Program-made: the position numbers and the translations under genes | Notes under the pieces: model-generated | Told to the model about the DNA's origin: nothing | Database searches by the model: none | Seen by the model: the letters and a program-made list of their open reading frames with translations, nothing else | Part shown: positions 7,833 through 15,826 of the stretch, one piece after another | Layout of the letters: each line of letters starts with the position of its first letter | How positions within the stretch are numbered: the stretch's first letter is position 1 | Assembly (NCBI RefSeq): GCF_030657435.1 | Contig: NZ_JAUTWS010000004.1 | Location: forward strand, 186,001-250,000 | Origin: Paracraurococcus lichenis | GTDB lineage: Bacteria > Pseudomonadota > Alphaproteobacteria > Acetobacterales > Acetobacteraceae | DNA: 64,000 nt | Direction of reading: 5' to 3'

Positions 7833-8993
7833 GTGATCGTGCTCGGCGCGGGGGCGGCGGGGTTGTTCGCGGCCATCGCCGCGGGGCAGCGCGGGCGGCG
7901 GGTGCTCGTGCTCGACCATGCCGAGGCGCCGGGGAAGAAGATCCTCATCTCCGGCGGCGGGCGCTGCAACTTCACCAACCTGCACTGCGTCCCGGACCGC
8001 TTCCTCTCGAACAACCCGCATTTCGTCCGCTCCGCCCTCGCGCGCTATACCCAGCACGACTTCATCGCGCTGGTGCGGAAACACGGCATCGCTTTCCACG
8101 AGAAGACGCTCGGCCAGCTCTTCTGCGACGGCTCGGCGCGGCAGATCCTGGCCATGCTGCTGGCCGAGGCGGGCGCGGCAGGGGTGGAACTCCGCCTCTC
8201 CCACCGCATCGCCGAGGTGACGCGGGCGGAGCGCTTCCGCGTCCGGACCGACCGTGGCGGTTTCGAGTCGCCCTCGCTCGTGCTGGCGACGGGCGGCCTC
8301 TCCATCCCGAAGCTCGGCGCCACGGGCCTCGCGCACGACATCGCCCGCCGCTTCGGCCTGCCGCTCGTGGCGCCGCGCCCTGGCCTGGTGCCGCTGACCT
8401 TCGGCGGGGGGATGCTGGAGCTCATGCGCCCGCTCTCGGGCGTCGCGCTCGAGACAGTCGCGCGCTGCGGCCGGGCGGGCTTCCGCGAGGCGATGCTCTT
8501 CACCCATCGCGGCCTCTCCGGCCCCGCCATCCTCCAGGCGAGTTCCTACTGGCGGGAGGGCGAGTCGCTGACGCTGGACCTGTTGCCGGAGCAGGACGCC
8601 GCGGCGCTGCTGCGCGCGGCCAAGCGTGCCCGGCCGCGGGCGGAGCCGCGCACCGTGCTCGGCGGGCTGCTGCCGCAGCGGCTGGCGGAAGCGCTTGCCA
8701 CCCGCCACCTGCCGGCCCCGCGGATGGCCGACCTGCCCGACCGGGCGCTGGACGCGCTGGCGGCGCAACTCCGCGCCTGGCGGCTGCAGCCGGAGGAGAC
8801 GGAGGGCTATGCCAAGGCGGAGGTGACGCTGGGCGGCGTCGACACCGCCGCGCTGTCCTCCCGCGACTGCCATGCGCGGGAGGTGCCCGGCCTCTTCGTG
8901 GTGGGGGAGGCGGTGGACGTGACGGGCTGGCTCGGCGGCTACAACTTCCAATGGGCCTGGAGCAGCGGCTGGATCGCGGGGCAGGCGGCCTAG
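7833..8993 (+). CDS. HI0933-type NAD(P)/FAD-dependent oxidoreductase
   Basis: 386-residue flavoprotein of the HI0933/YhiN family (BaiN-like). The FAD-binding dinucleotide fold starts at the N-terminus (GAGAAG, residues 5-10). The family signature GGGRCNFTN is at 41-49, and the C-terminal GGYNFQWAWSSGW block closes the FAD site. The start is uncertain. GTG 7833 is the only plausible codon close to the fold, but no clear ribosome-binding site precedes it. The frame stays open upstream and would add a few residues (RPNLDFD) if a CTG at 7809 were used. The physiological reaction is unknown. It is convergent with mepA. Confidence 0.85.
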   Translation: MIVLGAGAAGLFAAIAAGQRGRRVLVLDHAEAPGKKILISGGGRCNFTNLHCVPDRFLSNNPHFVRSALARYTQHDFIALVRKHGIAFHEKTLGQLFCDGSARQILAMLLAEAGAAGVELRLSHRIAEVTRAERFRVRTDRGGFESPSLVLATGGLSIPKLGATGLAHDIARRFGLPLVAPRPGLVPLTFGGGMLELMRPLSGVALETVARCGRAGFREAMLFTHRGLSGPAILQASSYWREGESLTLDLLPEQDAAALLRAAKRARPRAEPRTVLGGLLPQRLAEALATRHLPAPRMADLPDRALDALAAQLRAWRLQPEETEGYAKAEVTLGGVDTAALSSRDCHAREVPGLFVVGEAVDVTGWLGGYNFQWAWSSGWIAGQAA

Positions 8994-9133
8994 CGGGATC
9001 CCGGCGCGGCAGGCGGCGCCGAGTCGCGCCATGGTGGCGCCGGCCAGGGCACCCTCGCGCTGACCGGGCGGCGTGAGGATGCTCCAGGCGGTCGATCCGC
9101 AGGGCCGATCCACGCCCGCCGGACGATTCCGCC

Positions 9134-9955
9134 TTACCGCGTCCCGGCCTCCAGCACCGCCCGGCAGGCCTCCGGCAGGCGGGGCGGCGGGCCGGGCGGC
9201 CGTGGGGAGGGCTGCCGCGCCTCCGGCGTCAGCCACCAGTCGAGCGAGGCGTCGCAGCCATCGCCCGGCGGTGGCGGCGCCTGGTCGCGGCAGGCAGGCT
9301 GGCCCTCCGGGCAGCGCAGCCGGATATGCATGTGGCTGTCATGCCCGCGCCAGGGTCGCACCCGCCGCAGCCAGGGTGCGCCGGCCTCGGTCCGGCACAG
9401 CGCGCGCTTGATGGCGTGGTGGACGAAGACCCGGTCCACCCCCGGCAACTCCGCCGCCAGCCGGATCAGCGCGGCATGCCCCGGCGTCCAGCGCGCCGGG
9501 TCCACCGCCGTCTCGTCCGGCAGGACGAGGGAAGCGACCTCGATCTGCTCCCGCTGCGCCGGCGGCAGCGGCGGCTTCGGCGAGAGGTCCAGCCAGATAT
9601 CGGCATCGAGTCCGACCTGGTGGCTGGCATGGCCATAAGGCATCGGCCCGCCCCGGGGCTGGCCGAGATCGCCGATCCAGAGCACGGGCAGGCCCGAGGC
9701 GCGGGCATGCCCGGCGAGGTCGCGCAGCGTCTCGATCAGGGCCGTATGGCCCCAGTTGCGGTTGCGCGAGAGACGCACCGCCTGCCAGCCCGGCCCGTCC
9801 GGCGGCAGCGCGACGGCGCCGGCGATGCAGCCGAGGCCGGTGCCGCCGAGGATGCGCGGCAGCCCGGCCACGGCCCCGGGCACCGCCGCCCAGCGGGCGG
9901 CGGCCATCGCCGGGTCCGCCTGGGCCGCCCCCGCCGCCCGGGCGGCCAGGGGCAT
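9134..9955 (-). CDS. mepA: Penicillin-insensitive murein endopeptidase MepA
   Basis: LAS-type metallo-endopeptidase (M74) that cuts D-alanyl-meso-diaminopimelate cross-links in peptidoglycan. Signature blocks are WGHT-LI, GHASHQVGLDADIWL (zinc ligands H and D) and SHMHIRLRCP. The C-terminal tail is Pro-rich. With ATG 9955 the protein has 273 residues and only half a signal peptide. The frame stays open upstream and encodes LIRGAALVLLLAA just before this methionine. A full signal peptide would therefore need a non-ATG start, for instance CTG at 9994, which overlaps the stop of the Wza-like gene in the pattern CTGA. The substrate is periplasmic, so the longer form is more plausible. Confidence 0.88.
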   Translation of the reverse strand: MPLAARAAGAAQADPAMAAARWAAVPGAVAGLPRILGGTGLGCIAGAVALPPDGPGWQAVRLSRNRNWGHTALIETLRDLAGHARASGLPVLWIGDLGQPRGGPMPYGHASHQVGLDADIWLDLSPKPPLPPAQREQIEVASLVLPDETAVDPARWTPGHAALIRLAAELPGVDRVFVHHAIKRALCRTEAGAPWLRRVRPWRGHDSHMHIRLRCPEGQPACRDQAPPPPGDGCDASLDWWLTPEARQPSPRPPGPPPRLPEACRAVLEAGTR

Positions 9956-9990
9956 GGCCGCGAGCAGCAGGACGAGGGCGGCCCCGCGGA

Positions 9991-10554
9991 TCAGAAGCGC
10001 CGCTCGAAGACGGTGATCACGTCGCCCGGCTGCACCAGCGCCTCCCGCCCCGCGCGATACTCCATCGGCCGGCCATCCGGGCCGATGCGGGTGATGGAAA
10101 CATAATCCCGTATCGCCCGGTAGTTGAAGCCGCCCGCCACCGCCACGGCGGTCAGCGCCGTCATGCCGGGCTGGAAGGGGAACTGGCCCGGCTTCTCCGC
10201 CATGCCCAGCACGAAGATCGGCCGGTAGGTCGTGACCTGCACGGCGACGCTCGGGTCGCGGAAGAGGTTCTTGGTGCGCATCTCCGCCTCGATCGCGCGC
10301 TCGACCTCCTGCGTCGTGCGGCCGGAGGCCTGCACCGCGCCGACCAGCGGCAGCGCGATGGTGCCGGCATCGGAGACGCGGAAGTCGCCGGTAAGGCGCG
10401 GGTCGTTGAAGACCGTCACGCGCACCTGGTCCTCCGGCCCCAGCCGATAGGCGGATTGCGTCGCATCCGGCAGCGGCGGCAGGCCCGCCCCCTGCCCGCC
10501 GCAGGCGGCCACCGCCAGCACCGGCAATGTCCAGATCAGGCGCCGTGACATCAT
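9991..10554 (-). CDS. Polysaccharide export lipoprotein (Wza/OPX-like, short form)
   Basis: 187-residue lipoprotein: signal peptide with lipobox ending at C18 (LAVAAC). A Poly_export domain follows (about 33-110, with YRLGPEDQVRVTVFNDP and G-TIALPLVGAVQASG), then one SLBB-like domain (about 112-180). It belongs to the outer-membrane polysaccharide export family but has only one SLBB repeat, so it may not form a full Wza-type channel alone. AAGGA precedes the ATG. It is divergent from the Wzc-like kinase gene, its expected inner-membrane partner. Confidence 0.88.
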   Translation of the reverse strand: MMSRRLIWTLPVLAVAACGGQGAGLPPLPDATQSAYRLGPEDQVRVTVFNDPRLTGDFRVSDAGTIALPLVGAVQASGRTTQEVERAIEAEMRTKNLFRDPSVAVQVTTYRPIFVLGMAEKPGQFPFQPGMTALTAVAVAGGFNYRAIRDYVSITRIGPDGRPMEYRAGREALVQPGDVITVFERRF

Positions 10555-10814
10555 CGTCGCGCTTTCCTTCCCAGCATGATCACGCCGATCGCGCCGCAGC
10601 CCGCCCTTGCAACGGACCGGCGCGATCTCCCACCTGTTCTCTGTGCCAGAGCGCGCGCCGGGAGCACATTCGCGTTTCCTTGCGCAGGTGGTTCATCACG
10701 CCGTTGTTTGCGCCGCGCCGCGATGTTCGCCGTCCCGTTGATTGACCCTCGATCCGGCTGCCGCGTACTCCACAGGCCTGTTTTGCGCTGGCGCGAAGGG
10801 ACGACGCAACCCGC
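10555..10814 (+). promoter_or_regulatory. Divergent intergenic region between wza-like and wzc-like genes
   Basis: 260 bp without a gene. For the plus strand, TTGACC (10742-10747) followed by TACTCC after 18 nt is a weak sigma-70-like pair about 45 bp before the kinase start. For the minus strand I see only the ribosome-binding site of the wza-like gene. No clear operator is visible. Confidence 0.35.
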
Positions 10815-13079
10815 ATGCTCGACAGACCGGTTGAGTCCAGGCCACCTTCGGAGAAGAGGCCGCAGCTCCGAACCCCCGCCCCCGTCGCCTCGCCGATCGA
10901 GCCCGAGGGCATGACGGTGACGGCGCTGCTGGCGGCCCTCCGCCGGCGGCGCTGGGTGCTGATCCTCTGCGCCCTGCTGTTCCCGATCGCCGCCTTCGTC
11001 GCGGCCAAGCAGCTCACGCCGCGCTACACCGCGAGCGCGACCGTGATGTTCGAGCCGACGGATTATGCCGCGCGCGAACTGCAGAGCATCCTGCGCGACG
11101 AGACGACGACGGATGCCGTGCTGGCGAGCCAGATCGAGGTCATCCGCAGCCTCTCGGTCGCGCGCCGTGTCGTCCGGCAATTCAACCTGACGAACAACGA
11201 GGAATTCTTCTGGTGGGTCGGCGAGTCCAAGCGGGCCGAATCGCCGGTGTACCGCCTGCGGGATGCGCTGGCGCGGCGGCTGGGCGCGATCTCGCCGAGC
11301 CTCTCGGAGCTGGTGGCGCCCGAGCCGGTTGCGCCGCGCCCGCCCGAGGAGCGCGCCGAAATTGCCGCGGCCGAGGCGCTGCGGGACAAGATGAAGGTCG
11401 AGGTGGTGCGCAACTCCCGCGTGCTGAACCTGGGCTTCACCTCGGAGAATCCGCGGCTGGCCGCCGACATCGCCAACCTCACCGCCGAGCTCTACATCTC
11501 CGACCAGCTCGAGACGAAGTTCAACGCGGTGCGGCGGGCCAATGAATGGCTCGACAGCCGCGTGGCGCAGCTCCGCCAGGAGCTCGGCCAGACCGAGAAC
11601 CGCATCGCCGAGCTGCGCACCACCTCCGGCCTGACCCGCGGCGTGAGCGCCGGGCTCTCGACCGAGCAGGTGAGCCGCATCAACACCGACCTGGTCGAGG
11701 CGCGCAACCAACTCGCCGCGGCCGAGGCGCGGCTGGCCGCGGCGCGCTCCGGCGGCGGCACCGACATGACGGCGATCGGCGCCTCGGGCCTTGTCCAGCA
11801 GCGGGCGGCGCTCTCGACGGCGCGGTCCGAGCTGGAGCGGCTCTCGGCCACGCTCGGCTCCAACCACCCCGACGTGCGCGCGGCGCGGTCGCGGGTGCAG
11901 GACCTCGAGCGCGGGGTCGGCGCCGAGAGCGGCCGCGTGGTCCAGGCGCTCGATGCCGAGGCGCGCGCCGCCCGCGCCCGCGTCGGCAGCCTCGAGACCG
12001 CGCTGAAGTCCACCGAGGCGCGGGTGAACCAGAGCCAGACCGCCGAGATCCAGGTGGCGGCGCTGGAGCGCGAGGCGGAGGCGAGCCGCACCCTGCTGCG
12101 CGCCGTCCTCGAGCGCTCGCAACAGACAGTGGCGCAGACCGCGATCGAGAAGCCGGATGCCCGCATCCTCTCGCCCGCGACCATCCCGGCCATGCCGAGC
12201 TTCCCCAAGACCATGCTGATGGTGGCCGCGGCCGGCATCCTCGGCGTGCTCTTCGGCCTGCTGATCATCTGGTTCCTCGAGCAGGCGGACAGCACGCTGC
12301 GCTCGGGCGAGGAGATCCGCGCCGGCCTCGGCCTGCCCTGCCTCGCGCTGGTGCCGATGCTGCGGCGTGGCCTGCTCGGGCGGCACCGGGTGGAGGACTA
12401 CGTCGTCCGCAAGCCGCTCAGCCCCTTCGCCGAGAGCATGCGGACGCTCCGCGCCGCGCTCTGGCTGGGCTCGGAGCCGCCGCGGGTGGTCGTCATCACC
12501 GCGGCACGGCCGGGCGAGGGCAAGACCACCACCGCCGTCGCGCTGGCCCGGTCGGCGGCCATGAACGGCGAGCGCGTGCTGCTGATCGACTGCGACGTCC
12601 GCCAGCCCTCCCTCGGCCGCGTCTTCCGCTGCGAGGGCGCGCCGGGCGTCACCGACCTGCTGCTCGGCCAGGCGGTGCTGGAGCGGATCATCCGCCGCGA
12701 CCATCTCAGCAGCCTCGACTACATCCCGGCCGGGGCGGCGGAGATCCATTCCCTCGGCCTCTTCATGTCGGAGGCGATGGCCGGGCTGCTGGATCGCGTC
12801 CGCCGCGATTACGACCTGATCGTCCTCGACGCCCCGCCGGCGCTGGCCATGGCGGATGCCCGGGTGGTGGCGCGGCTGGCCGACGCAACCTTGCTCTGCG
12901 TCCGCTGGCGCGATACCCCGCGTTCGGTTGTGCGCAACTCTCTCGGCCTACTCGAGGAAGCGCATGCCCGGGTGGTGGGCGCGGCCCTCACGCAGGTCGA
13001 CGCCAAGGTGCATGGCCGGTCCGGCTATGCCGACGCGGAGGTCTATCACCCGCGGTATGGAGGCTATTTCAGGGAATAG
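10815..13079 (+). CDS. Polysaccharide co-polymerase with BY-kinase domain (Wzc/GumC-like)
   Basis: 754-residue inner-membrane protein controlling chain length and export of an exopolysaccharide or capsule. Order: short cytoplasmic N-terminus; transmembrane 46-64; Wzz domain; long periplasmic coiled coil (about 230-440, Ala/Glu/Arg-rich heptads); transmembrane 466-487; cytoplasmic tyrosine autokinase. Kinase motifs are Walker A ARPGEGK (564-570), Walker A' VLLIDCDVR (588-596) and Walker B LIVLDAPP (668-675). The C-terminus carries a short tyrosine cluster (Y738, Y744, Y748, Y751), the usual autophosphorylation sites. The kinase is fused, as in proteobacterial Wzc. galE follows after 9 bp. Confidence 0.93.
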   Translation: MLDRPVESRPPSEKRPQLRTPAPVASPIEPEGMTVTALLAALRRRRWVLILCALLFPIAAFVAAKQLTPRYTASATVMFEPTDYAARELQSILRDETTTDAVLASQIEVIRSLSVARRVVRQFNLTNNEEFFWWVGESKRAESPVYRLRDALARRLGAISPSLSELVAPEPVAPRPPEERAEIAAAEALRDKMKVEVVRNSRVLNLGFTSENPRLAADIANLTAELYISDQLETKFNAVRRANEWLDSRVAQLRQELGQTENRIAELRTTSGLTRGVSAGLSTEQVSRINTDLVEARNQLAAAEARLAAARSGGGTDMTAIGASGLVQQRAALSTARSELERLSATLGSNHPDVRAARSRVQDLERGVGAESGRVVQALDAEARAARARVGSLETALKSTEARVNQSQTAEIQVAALEREAEASRTLLRAVLERSQQTVAQTAIEKPDARILSPATIPAMPSFPKTMLMVAAAGILGVLFGLLIIWFLEQADSTLRSGEEIRAGLGLPCLALVPMLRRGLLGRHRVEDYVVRKPLSPFAESMRTLRAALWLGSEPPRVVVITAARPGEGKTTTAVALARSAAMNGERVLLIDCDVRQPSLGRVFRCEGAPGVTDLLLGQAVLERIIRRDHLSSLDYIPAGAAEIHSLGLFMSEAMAGLLDRVRRDYDLIVLDAPPALAMADARVVARLADATLLCVRWRDTPRSVVRNSLGLLEEAHARVVGAALTQVDAKVHGRSGYADAEVYHPRYGGYFRE

Positions 13080-13088
13080 GGGTTCGGC

Positions 13089-14087
13089 ATGCAGGGTCGG
13101 CGATTTCTCGTCACGGGTGGCGCGGGATATGTGGGCAGCCACCTGGTTCTGACCCTGGTCGAACGAGGCGCGGAGGTCGTGGTGATCGACGACCTCCGGC
13201 AGGGGCACCGGGCCGCGGTGCCGCCCGGCGTCGAACTGATCCGGGAGGACATCGCCGACCGCCGGCGCCTGGCCGAGGTCTTCGCCGCCTGGAAATTCGA
13301 GGCGGTCTTCCATTTCGCCGCGCTCTCCCTGGTCGGCGAGAGCATGCGCGACCCGCTGCGCTACTGCAGCGAGAACCTCTCCAACAGCCTCGCCGTGGCC
13401 GATGCGGCGGTGAAGGCGGGGTGCCTGCGCTTCGTGCTCTCCTCCACCGCGGCGCTCTTCGGCAACCCGAAGCAGGTGCCGATCCCGGAGGAGGCCGAGC
13501 TCGCGCCGACCAACGCCTATGGCGACAGCAAGCTGATGGTGGAGAAGGCGCTGGGCTGGGCCGACCAGGTGCACGGGCTCCGTTCCGCCTGCCTGCGCTA
13601 CTTCAACGCCGCCGGCGCGGATCCCGAGGGGCGGATCGGCGAGGACCATGAGCCCGAGAGCCACCTGATCCCGCTGGCGATCGGCGCGGCGCTAGGCACC
13701 CGGCCGCCGCTGACGGTCTTCGGCGCCGACTACCCGACGCCGGACGGCACCTGCATCCGCGACTATGTCCATGTCCTCGACCTGGCGGACGCGCATATCC
13801 GCGTGCTGGACCGGCTGGAGCAGGGGAGCTGCCGCTACAATGTCGGCAGCGGCACGGGCTATTCGGTAAAGCAGGTGATCGAGGCGGTGGGGCGGATCGG
13901 CGGGACGCCGGTGCCGCACGGCTTCGGGCCGCGGCGGGTTGGCGACCCGGCGGTGCTGGTCGCCTCCTCGGCGAAGCTCCGGCAGGAGACCGGCTGGTCC
14001 CCGCGCTACGGGGCGCTGGACGACATCGTGCGCACCGCCTGGGGCTGGCACGCGGCGCATCCGCGGGGCTACGGCGACCGCGGCTGA
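13089..14087 (+). CDS. galE: UDP-glucose 4-epimerase
   Basis: 332-residue short-chain dehydrogenase-type epimerase interconverting UDP-glucose and UDP-galactose for glycan synthesis. NAD-binding GGAGYVG is at 10-16. The catalytic set S118/S119-T120 and Y144xxxK148 (TNAYGDSK) is present. YFNAAGAD and DGTCIRDYVHVLDLADAH are typical of GalE. It sits 9 bp after the Wzc-like gene and is probably co-transcribed, which suits a polysaccharide containing galactose-type sugars. Related sugars (UDP-GlcNAc or uronic acid epimers) cannot be excluded. Confidence 0.92.
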   Translation: MQGRRFLVTGGAGYVGSHLVLTLVERGAEVVVIDDLRQGHRAAVPPGVELIREDIADRRRLAEVFAAWKFEAVFHFAALSLVGESMRDPLRYCSENLSNSLAVADAAVKAGCLRFVLSSTAALFGNPKQVPIPEEAELAPTNAYGDSKLMVEKALGWADQVHGLRSACLRYFNAAGADPEGRIGEDHEPESHLIPLAIGAALGTRPPLTVFGADYPTPDGTCIRDYVHVLDLADAHIRVLDRLEQGSCRYNVGSGTGYSVKQVIEAVGRIGGTPVPHGFGPRRVGDPAVLVASSAKLRQETGWSPRYGALDDIVRTAWGWHAAHPRGYGDRG

Positions 14088-14145
14088 CGCGGCGCATCGC
14101 CGCGGCGTCCTTCATTCTATCCGTAGCAGTCGGGCGCTTCCCTGC

Positions 14146-14316
14146 GCGCTCGACCGCGTCGAGCGCACCCTGAGCCCAGGCCATGGGGCGGTTGCCGGGT
14201 CAAGGGCGAAGCCGCGGTTCGCGCGGTCGGGCGGAGCCCGACCCTTGACCCGGCAACCGCCCCATGGCGTCCGGTAATGGTCGCCTTCGACGCGGTCGAA
14301 GGCGCCCGAGGGCGCC
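14146..14316. repeat. REPIN-like structured repeat, full copy A
   Basis: Intergenic element between convergent galE and the polymerase/ligase gene. Hairpin 1: 14146-14166, 9 bp, loop CGC. Central cruciform: perfect 27-bp arms 14180-14206 and 14242-14268 around a 35-nt loop. The loop contains two 15-nt mini-hairpins (14207-14221, imperfect; 14227-14241, TCGGGC-gga-GCCCGA). Hairpin 2: 14282-14304, 10 bp, loop GCG. Hairpin 3: 14301-14316, GGCGCCC-ga-GGGCGCC, sharing four bases with hairpin 2 so that both cannot form fully at once. Copy C at 28050-28218 has the same geometry, and copy B near 17 kb is half of it. No open frame lies inside. Confidence 0.85.
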
Positions 14317-14369
14317 TCCGCATCGCGCAGGATGGCTGGCCGTACCCGTGGTCCGCGGCGGCGCCAGTC

Positions 14370-15755
14370 CTACCAGCGTCCCTGCCGGGCGAGGACCGCC
14401 GACATCGCGCCCTCCTCCAGCCGGGACTCGTGCCGCCGGCGGGACCGGCGCGAGGACGTCTCCCGCAGGTCGGCCTGGCCGCGCGCCATGGCGGCGGCGA
14501 AGAAGCTGAACTGCATCAGCGCGGTGCTGGCGATCAGCGTATTGTCGAAGCCGCTGTGCAGCAGCGCCGCCGCCAGCGCCGCCCGCAGCACCAGCCGGTC
14601 CGAGGAGGGGCATCGCCGCGAGCCGATCCAGACCCAGGCTGCAATGGAGAGGAAGATGGCGGCGCAGCCCAGGATGCCGGCATCCACCGACAGGCGCAGG
14701 TACTCGTTGTGCGCGGCACTGCTGCCGAGCAGGCGGATCGTCGGGTCCTCCGGATTGACGATCAGCTTGCCGGCGCCGAGGCCGAAGCCGAAGAGCGGCC
14801 GCGCCTCGATCGCATCGAGGAAATAGGGCCAGATGATGTCGCGGCCGGACATGTCGTTCGCCATGTCCCGGATGCGGTTCATCGCGTACCAGATCGCCGG
14901 CGAGAGCAGGATCAGCCCGGGGAGCACGCCGCCCATCACCAGGTCCACCTTGCGCCGCAGCGGCATGATCTCCCGCCCCGAGAGGAGGAAGACGAGGCCG
15001 AGGAAGAGCAGCACGGAGATCAGCGGCGCGCGCGCCTGCGTCAGCATCAGGATCGCGAGGTCGAGGCCCGCGACCACCAGCCAGAGGGCGCGGAAGCCGC
15101 GCAGGTATTCCAGCAGGCAGGCGAAGATCGCGGTCACGCAGAAGCCGGCGAGGAAGGGCGGCGAATGCATGCCCTGGAAGCGCCCGCCGATATCGAAGGG
15201 CGTCCAGAAGCCGATCGCCATGGCCGGGACGCTGCACACCGCGCTGATGATCGGCACGAGGGCGGCGCCGCGGATCAGCAGGGTCCAGAAGCGCCGCGGC
15301 GCGACCGCGAAGCCCAGCACGAAGGGCGCGGCGGATCCGATGTAGCTGCGCAGCATGTCCTCGTTGGTCGCGACATGGCCGATCGGCAGGATCGCCAGGC
15401 TAAGGCCGGCGATGGCGGTGAAGGTGAGAAAGGGCCAGTTGATCTCGCGCGAGGGCCCGTAGCGCAGCAGCAGCACCGCGGCGATACCGAAGGGCACCGA
15501 CTTCACCAGGACGGCACCGATGCCGGTGTTCAGCGTCACGTCCATCTGGAAATCGAGCGCGAGGGCGCAGGTCATGACCAGCAGGACCGCGAGCGCACGC
15601 GGAAATTGGTAGAGCGCCAGGAGCAGGAGCCCTAGCACCAGGGCCGGCACGAGCAGCATCATCTTCATCGGCATCAGCACGGCGCCGAGGAGGAGGGTGG
15701 CCGCGCCGAGCAGGGCCATCATGCGCTGCGTCGCGGGCGAAAGGGCGATGTTCAT
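14370..15755 (-). CDS. O-antigen polymerase/ligase-like membrane protein (Wzy_C)
   Basis: About 461 residues with roughly ten to twelve transmembrane helices and a large loop holding HNEYLRLSVDAG (about 140 residues from the C-terminus), the hallmark of the Wzy_C/O-antigen ligase superfamily. These proteins polymerise repeat units or ligate glycans to lipid carriers in the periplasm. The start at ATG 15755 is preferred to one 30 bp upstream because it leads more directly into the first helix, but neither has a clear ribosome-binding site. The C-terminus is Arg/Ser-rich. The setting with Wza/Wzc-like genes and an acyltransferase points to exopolysaccharide work; polymerase and ligase cannot be told apart from sequence alone. 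Confidence 0.82.
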   Translation of the reverse strand: MNIALSPATQRMMALLGAATLLLGAVLMPMKMMLLVPALVLGLLLLALYQFPRALAVLLVMTCALALDFQMDVTLNTGIGAVLVKSVPFGIAAVLLLRYGPSREINWPFLTFTAIAGLSLAILPIGHVATNEDMLRSYIGSAAPFVLGFAVAPRRFWTLLIRGAALVPIISAVCSVPAMAIGFWTPFDIGGRFQGMHSPPFLAGFCVTAIFACLLEYLRGFRALWLVVAGLDLAILMLTQARAPLISVLLFLGLVFLLSGREIMPLRRKVDLVMGGVLPGLILLSPAIWYAMNRIRDMANDMSGRDIIWPYFLDAIEARPLFGFGLGAGKLIVNPEDPTIRLLGSSAAHNEYLRLSVDAGILGCAAIFLSIAAWVWIGSRRCPSSDRLVLRAALAAALLHSGFDNTLIASTALMQFSFFAAAMARGQADLRETSSRRSRRRHESRLEEGAMSAVLARQGRW

Positions 15756-15826
15756 GCAACGGTGTTGTCCCATGCGCGCGGCCATGGGGCCAAATCAGGG
15801 TTGTGTCAGGTAAGGGACCGGCGTGG

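Noticed and set aside
14146-14316. CRISPR array or integron attC site
   Set aside because: There are no regularly spaced direct repeats, no cas or integrase genes, and the core-site sequences of attC are absent; the structure is one cruciform flanked by inverted hairpins.
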